From Nereocystis luetkeana (taxonomy: Eukaryota > Sar > Phaeophyceae > Laminariales > Laminariaceae), in the NCBI GenBank assembly GCA_031213475.1, contig JARUPZ010000009.1:2071001-2135000 (forward strand): a stretch of 64,000 bases of DNA. Reading direction: 5' to 3'. Shown piece after piece: positions 1 through 8,300 of the stretch. Both the position numbers and the translations under genes were made by a program. Each line of letters starts with the position of its first letter. Within the stretch, counting starts at the first letter, position 1. The notes below the pieces were generated by a model, which saw nothing but the letters and a program-made list of their open reading frames with translations, had not been told where the DNA came from and searched no databases.

Positions 1-50
1 GAAAATTCAGGTGCCGCAAAGCCCTACCGCGGTTGGTGCACCCACTGTAC

Positions 51-144
51 CTCCGGGGGCGGGCCCTAGAGGAGCGTGCACCGATTGGTGAGCGAGGTAG
101 AGGAAGAGAGGTTCCTCGTCCCATGGCGTCTTGTGGTTGATCAC
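51..144 (-). CDS. Arylsulfatase exon 5 (edge of window)
   Basis: Reads [27 protein letters not shown] after a possible acceptor GTGAAG|GTGATC. PLFLYLAxQSVHxPL is a strongly conserved sulfatase block. It follows exon 4 in phase 0 ([12 protein letters not shown]). The proposed donor GGAG|GTACAG at 50 would be phase 1, unlike the other introns, so this end is uncertain. Confidence 0.72.
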
Positions 145-2322
145 CTTCACGGGAAGAGCACGAGTACAGCAACAAAAAATGCGAGAAGGAAAAACAGGAA
201 ACAATTGTCCCGAATCAAGGGAAAAACAAAACAAAACAACAACAACAACAACAACAACAACAAGGCAAGGCAAGGCAAGGCGAAACAATAACTCGTATTG
301 TCAACATGTTGTAGAAAAACTGAGGAAAGGACCTTATCATCAATAAAATCCTACCGGAATGGCGTTCTTTTTCTTTTTTTTTTAATTGCAATCGCCTCCA
401 AGAAATGCAGCGAAAAACGCGATTGTTGTTATGAATAGTGAAAAAAAAAACGCAAACGAATGCGGTAGGAAAAACCGAAATAAAAACGTCAGGGAAATGC
501 ACCCAAGGACGGAAAGAGGTAGGACCAATAAAAGAAAAATGGATGGGAGGGGGGGGGGGGGGGGGGGGGGAGGAGGAGTGTTAGGAAAACGAACACCTGG
601 TGGAGAGGCGTACCACGATAGAGGTACGGTATTACGGGGGACCATACTTAATAGGACCAAATATTGTTAGTAAAATAAATTAAATACATAGGTTTTTATG
701 TATACCATAGGTCCCATTAACTATGGTCCCCCCCTAGCGCCGGTCCCTCTATAGTGCCTGCTGCCCGCTAGAGTGCCGGTGACCCGTTTGGTGCAAGGTG
801 TGGCAGCAGTGTGCGGAGTGTGCCGGCCGGCTGCCCGCTATAATAATGGTTGGGGGGGGGGGGTCTTGTATTAGTAGCTCTGTTTTCCTGCGGAAACATG
901 AATCCACGAAAAATTATGAAGGATCTTCCCTTAAGGCTGTGGCAAAAAGTGGCCAAAAGCGCCGATCTTCGTCTGATTATTCTCGGGTTGGGACTCATCC
1001 CACGGTACGTGCGAAGGGGTGTTGCACTTTTTTGCCTTCTGAGGCACAACGTTTTCCGATCGGTTGAGAGCTACTCAGGTGACTGTGGCAAAAAGTGACT
1101 CAAAGTGCCAACGTTTGTCTACTTATTCTCGGGCGGGTTGCGACTCATCCCACGGTACGTGCGAAGGGGTGTTGCACTTTTTTGCCTTCTGAGGCAACGT
1201 TTTCTGATCGGGTTGAGAGCTACCCAGGTGAACAACCACCGGCTAGTACCAAAACGTGTAGGTGTTTATTTTACTGTTTACAGGACTGGGGTGCATAGTT
1301 GGTCGCGTTGCGCAGACAAACGTTCTCCAACGTCATGCTTCGTGCGAGGTATTGAGCTCCTCCTCATGTGAGGAAGGAACTCTGAAAATAATAAGCCACC
1401 ACCCCTACAAGGGTACCGCTCTTGGGTTATATATATAGCTCGTGTGCAGGTAGGTTCCATGGGTTGGGGGGTCATTATGAAACAGAAAACAAGAAGAAAT
1501 CACAAGCACGTTCTTCCGCGGAACAGCGTATTATCATTCAAAGACGATACGCGCTAGGCACCATACTATCCAAATGCCGTGGATTAATTTTTCATCGGGC
1601 TACACGTTCTCTTTTCTCAACATTTTCGGGGGCTGGGCGCTGGCTGACTCAGCCAGTAGCGATGATGCTGCCGTAAAAAAACAATCAGTCGTAAACACCA
1701 TATCAGCACATACTGGATTGCAGCAGTATACTTACTTGCCGGGTCAATCAGTAGATTGCGGTAGATACCACCCGTAGATATTGTGCCGGGGTGCCCAGCC
1801 CTACTAAAGGCAGGTTTTCGTTCACCCCCCTCCATTGAGGGACCACCCCCCAAGATCGCGCCTACAACAATGGTTGAAAAAAACTTTGGTGATCTTTCAA
1901 CCATCCGCGACTGGCGAGAACGCCCCAAACAGCATGGGCGGGATCATGTTGCGCCCGTGCCCCGTACGATCCTTGCATCCCAACCATTGTACCTCGGATC
2001 CACCAACCATTGTACCTCGGACCACAATCATGAAGGCGTGCGACTCCTTGCGGTGTAACTCGCACACCAAGAAAAAAAAAAATGTTTTCATCTCCCAACC
2101 ACACGCAGAGGCCGTTGCTGTCATGACTCGTCAATTTTTTTAACCCCCGGGACGTCCTAACATGGTTGGTTCGACTGAGGAATATAGGTAAGAGCTCCCC
2201 AAGCGAGAAAGCCTGGTGGTCTCTTCAGGTGACACCCCTACAGGGCAAACAACGCCTCGGTACAACACAATCAGAAAAAAAACCAACAAACAACATCATC
2301 AACAACAACAACAACAACAACT

Positions 2323-2382
<60 letters not shown>

Positions 2383-5300
2383 CCCCGCACCTTGCGAGCA
2401 CGCCTCATGAAGGCATCGGGGGCGTAGACGCCCGTGTAGCACACGCCAGCCGGGTCACCGTCAGTCTTGTCCTCTACCTCCTGCCACGAAAACTCCTTCG
2501 AGCCCGCGTCGCCGCGGCAAGGCACGCCGTTGTCCATCTTCGTGACGTCATAGTAGCCCGTCTCGTTTCCGTAGCCGAAGTCGTAGAACGCCTCGCCGTC
2601 TAGGATTGACTCCAGGTTCTGGATATAGATAGAGGGCGTCACGGAGATGTAATTCGGAGAGGACAGGATAGCAGAATGAGTTGCACCTGGCACGAACGGA
2701 TAGGACCTGGCACAGAAGGGTAGGATCTCGCACGAGAGGATAGGGTTCCGATAAGGAAGGACAAAACATCTGACATGAAGGATAGAATCACATGATACGA
2801 AAGGATACAGGACAAATGAGGGGCGGGATGCCTTAGGGTGCAACAGCGTAGGACAAGGGGACCCCAAGCGTAATATCGATAGTCTTACTGTACACACAGC
2901 CTCCCCGTCTCGGGGTCGCCTCGAGGTTCTGCGTAAAATACTATTACGGGGGGCCATAGTCAATAGGACCTACGGTACACACAAAAACCTATATACTTCC
3001 CTATTTCTACAAACAGTATTTGGTCCTGTTTACTATGCCCCCCCGTAACAGAACAGGACAGGATGGGATCGTGCCTTTTGGGGGGAAAATTAGGTCGCGT
3101 TTTGCGGGATAACCAGTCAAAATCCTAAATAATTTGTCCGCAAAACGGGACTGCAGCCTTAAAACGGCAGAGGAAGTAAGATTGGGCACGAGGTGGCATG
3201 AAACGATACGACAGGATAGGAACTTGTATGAACGGGTGCGGAAGTTACAACATCGGATACTATCCGGAAAAAATACAGTCGTTTCAGTAGAAACGCCTCC
3301 CACGTGTAGGACCGCCTCGAGGTTCTCGGCTAAAAAGGGTGGAGAGGACGCCACAAGAGTTAAGAATCTCCTATCTTCCGCGGCTTTTTCTCAGATTCGA
3401 CGTTGAGCATCAGGCTCTTGGGAAGATACCATACTATAGGGTCGCCCCGGTGGTTCAAGTGGTTAACCTCGAATTCTACTTGTTTGAGTCCTGGGTTCGA
3501 GCCCCAGGTGGGTCGGACTTTGACTTTTTTTGTAAAAATAAAAATAAAAAAGGATTCAATTGTTGAGAGCGCCTTGCAGCGTGGGTAGGCACAATTCGAT
3601 GCGAGTCGACGAGGGAAGAAAAGACTGAAATCTTCTCGCGATAAAAATTAAGGCACGTACCGTCGCGGGAAGGGGGGAGAAGAGCCTGCTATGTGACCCC
3701 GGATCTGAGTTACGAGTTGAAAGGAGAGAGAGAAGAAGATGTGCGAAGATAATGAATGGGATGAGAAAAAAAAACAAACAGGATTTAGAGTCGCGCTCCT
3801 CGCGCTGAGCACAACTGCTTACCCGATTCCTCGTACGAGGCTGTAGATTATTGACACTGCAAAAACAAAAACAAACAAAAATCAAGCCTGAATTTCGCCC
3901 CGGCTTCCCAAAATTAGCCACACTATTACGGGGGACCATAGTGAATAGGGCCTACGGTACACGCAAAAAAAACTATACGTTTGACCATTTTTACTAACAA
4001 TATTTGGTCCTGTTTACTATGGGCCCCCCCGTAATACTTCGTCCGACACATTATCGCGCCGCTGCGGGGCAGAATACGGACAGGCAGACAGACTGCACAG
4101 GATAGTTAGGATAGGGCAGGACGGGGTGGCGACCGGCCCCTATTCCAAACCCCTCGAGAGAGACAGATAGCTACCGGCACAATGGTTGACAAAAAGTTGG
4201 TACTATCAACCATTAAAATGGGGGGGGGGGGGGGGGGCGTACTCATTTGTTGCTTGCCTTAGTGATTTGACCATTGACCACGCATCCCTTTCGAGACGGA
4301 GCACCGTCCCTACTCCTAATAGAGACACCTCCAACAATTGGGCGCTCATTACGTTGATTCCATATAGTACATGGAAACATTTTGCTAATCTTATCCCCTT
4401 CCTGTTTGGCCGCATGTGGCCACCATCTATCTCCTAGGATAGCGATCGTTTTCTCGCTGCTATCTAGTGTGTCAAACTCCTCCATGTCACATTCTTCTAT
4501 TTCCCTCATCTCCTCTTCTAACACATCCCGTTCCTCCTTGTATATTTCACATTCTCCTACTACGTGAGTTCTACTCTCTATCGGGGGGGGGGGGGGGGCG
4601 GGCTATCAACCATTGAACCGTCTGCGAGCAGCGCGGGCACCGAGCGGAGCGGGTGGAGGGTTACCGTCGCCTGCGCCCGCCGTCGCGCCGCCCCGTTGCA
4701 TCAACCATTGCAGCTCGGACACAACCAAGTGTGGGCTAACCCCGGGGGTGGGAGGGTACTCATTGGGAGGGGGTGTACTCGATAGGAGAGATGTGCTCGA
4801 TCTCATGCATGGCCGTAGTCGTACGACCATAGACCCTCGCATCCCTACAATGCCGGGACGGAGCACGTCGGGTTTTCACCGACCAGGCAGACATTGCTAG
4901 CACCAAGCGCGAAGCGCCGTGAGGTGTCTGGCGGGTCGCATGAAGGGTGAGCTGCATCCTACTAAGAGCCGCTTTTGAGGCGGACTAAGAACAGGGGGGG
5001 GGGGGGGAGAAGAACGCCTACCGTAGTTTACCACCCTGGTACAGTTCCATGCTCATCACACTCTCCCGCATGCACGCTACGCGTCGCGTGTCAATGTAAC
5101 CCGTCGCTCCTTTCGCAACAGCACAGGAACCACGCGGCTGCTTGTCGTGCTGTCCTACCTCGAGCCGCGTGAGCGTATCGACCGGACCCCGGTCTCCGAG
5201 AGGATCAGGCGCGGCGGAGATAACATGCCAGCCCCAAGGTACGACCGCAGAGGCGGCACTTTTCCGCCAAAACCTATGTTTTCTGACTGGCGGCTGCTTG

Positions 5301-8300
5301 GGCTTCTCAACTGAGCAACTATTTGCGTTCAACACCTCGTTCCGATCTATATTTAAGGCGGGACACTGGCTCACCAGTATGTACTGGCAGCAGTAGTCTA
5401 CTGACTGACCCGGCCAGTGTATTTTACCAGTAGTAGTGCAGTAGTTTTAATCTCATGTACGTCCAAGAAACACGCCGTATTATGTATAGTACGGAAATCC
5501 ACTCGATGCGTTACGGGCGGAGAGGGTAGAGGGGAGAGAGACAGCCAGTATATTCTCTGCAATCCAGTCTACTGATTGGGTTTGACGACAGTATAATCGC
5601 TACGGACTGAGTCAGCCAGTGCCCTGCCCCACCTATAGACCTCCACCGTATATAGCTATCCACGAGATACACTTTTTCGGGCCCGTGTCTTGTGACCTGT
5701 GGAGCTCCGGAAGTGAGCAACTATCGATTGCTCGTTGATACTTTCACCAACATGTTCGTGTTAGGTAGGGCCAAGCACTGGCTCACTCGGTAGCCAGTAG
5801 CGGTTTTACTGCCGTCAACATCAACCAGTATACTGGATGACAGCAGTATTTATACACTTGTTCCTCCTCTCTCCTCTCCACTCCCGGAACACCGAGAGTG
5901 GGATTGTGGCGCGTTTCTCGGGCGTACGCACGGCTAAAGTATTGACGAACACGGAGAGTGGGTTTCCGTACTATATTGTGGCGTGTTCCTTGGGCGTACA
6001 CACAGTAAAACAGAAACGGCGAATATACTGGCCCGGTCCACCAGTAGATTACTACTGGCGGTATATTTCTACCGCCAGCACACACTGCTGTGCCCATGCC
6101 AAGCCCTAGTTAAGGGACTATAAATACCGCAACCTAAAAGTCAGCCGGGAGACGCAAACTGCAGGAACGCCTTCGAATATATACTTTGGTCTGGGTGACG
6201 TATTTATTGAGCTCCTCAGAAAAATATCGCGGCACCGCTCCTCTACCTGTAGCATAATTTGCTCGTACATGGGATCGTTCGTCGGCTTGGGCGTTCTCTC
6301 TCGGAAGTTGTATAAAAAACGCCTCCACGTCTAGCTAGGATCACCTCGAGCTTCCGGGTAACAGGATACAGTACAGGACAGGATGGGATGGAGCTCCTGG
6401 AGCATGAACGGCGACCCTTCTTGGAATTCATGTGGGACACTTTTTTTCAGTGGTGTGAAGACTAAGACCGGGCACGATTGGGGGTAGGATAAGGTAGGAT
6501 AAGATAGGATAGGATACGATAGGATAGGGTAGGGCAGGAGGGAGAACGAAAGGAAGCGAAACGATAACATCGGATGCGAACGGTAAGGAAGCGAAACGAT
6601 AACATCGGATACGAACGGTAAGGCAGGGAAGGGTAGCGTAGCGTAGGGTAGGGTAGGGTAGGGTAGGGTAGGGTAGGGTAGGGTCGGGTCGGGTAGGGTA
6701 GGGTAGGGTAGGGTAGGTCGGGGAGGGAGGGGGCACGAAAGGGTACGAAACGACAACATCGAAGACGACGGGGTTCCGACAAGGATACCTCAACGCTTTA
6801 CACTCGTACTAGCCCGCCCCGTCCACGTACAATGGTAGGATGGCCTCCAGGTTCTGGGAAACAGCCGCCAAACACCAACCTTGTGCGTGTAAAACGTGTC
6901 CTCCCCGTTGAGGTATCCCAAGTAGGTGTTGAAACCCCGCTGAGACGGGAGCGACTCATCGTTGTAACTGCCTAGATGCCACTTGCCAACCATGTGAGAC
7001 TCGTATCCGGCCTCGTTCATGTACTGGGGCAGAATCTGTCATGGACGAAAAAAATAAGGCATGAACAAAAATGCAAGAGACGGGAACAGACACAAGCAAA
7101 AGCGAAACGACAATAACAAAAAAAGTACGTGGGAAAAACCATTAAATAGACCGTTCGCATACGTACATACCAGGTATGTTTTTTTTTTCTGTTTGTGCAA
7201 TGAATGCTGATACGACTAATAGTACACCAGGTAAACGCCATCATATCTCTTTTTTTCATCAGACCAACAATATTTTCGCCCCATCTTGTAGACAACCCCC
7301 GACCCCCCCCCCCCGCGCCGCCGCCGCCGCTCGCCGCTGGCTCTGAAAGCAGCCACCCCAGAAAACAAACCGAGTGATTCGATACTGCCCCCCAATGCAA
7401 CAAAGCCCGCCTCGCAAGCGGTCCTTGAGCAGGATGCAGCTCACCCTTCATGCAACTCCCCCCAACACCTCACGGCGCTTCGCGCTTGGTGCGGGCAACG
7501 CCAGCCCGGTCGGTGAAAACCCGACGTGCTCCGTCCCGGCACTGCATCTAGGGATGGGAGGCTCAATCTATCGTCATGCGGCTGCTACGGCCAGGCGTGA
7601 CATGAGCACACTCCCCCCCCACCCCCTCCCCTCTCTACTCCGCCGATCTAGCCGAGACAGCCCCCACCCCCCCCCCTAACCACAGGAAGGGGTTCACATG
7701 AGCATTTTTTCCCAAGAGTGCTTCACATGGAAAAAAAAACGGAGTGAGTCCCCAGCTATCGGAGGTGTCTCTTTTAGGAGCAGAGACGGTGATCCGCCTC
7801 GAAAGGGAAGCGTGGTCAACAGTCGAACGGCTAGTTGCAAGGCAAAGTTACACATGAGTAGTGAGGTTGTAACCGAGACATACGCAAGAAAACCCGCCTC
7901 ACGAGCGAATGATAGCAGGATGCAGCTCGCGTTTCATGCGACCCCTCTCCAACACCGCTTCGCGCTCGGTGCAAGCAATGCCTGCCCGGTCAGCGAAAAC
8001 TCGACGTGCTCCGTACCGGCATTGCCTATAGGGATGCGAGGGTCCACGGTCATACGACGACGTCCATGGATGATATCGAGTACGCCCGTCTCGAACGGGA
8101 TGCGTGGTCGATGGTCAAATGACTCAAGACAAAAAACAAAAAAAGTACTCACCCCCCCCAGCGTCTACCTAATTGCCAGGTACTCTCCAGAAAACCCTCC
8201 TCCCAACCCTCCCAACGTTGTTCCGTCCCAAAAAAATCTGCGCGTTAAACGGTCAAACTACCATACACAAGGCAAGCAACACATGAGCGTCCCCTCCCCG

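Noticed and set aside
2297-2380. CRISPR-like or structured repeat
   Set aside because: Plain trinucleotide microsatellite without spacers; eukaryotic context.
2271-2963. 230-codon minus-strand frame with a poly-Val end
   Set aside because: Only residues matching exon 4 (2618-2391) are meaningful. The rest is intron and the Val run is the GTT microsatellite.
3441-3518. Functional tRNA gene
   Set aside because: Boxes are present but the acceptor stem does not pair and a 250-bp shared body follows, so it is a SINE head.
6635-6716. True telomere end
   Set aside because: Unique sequence and sulfatase exons lie on both sides, and the run arises gradually from GGATA units.
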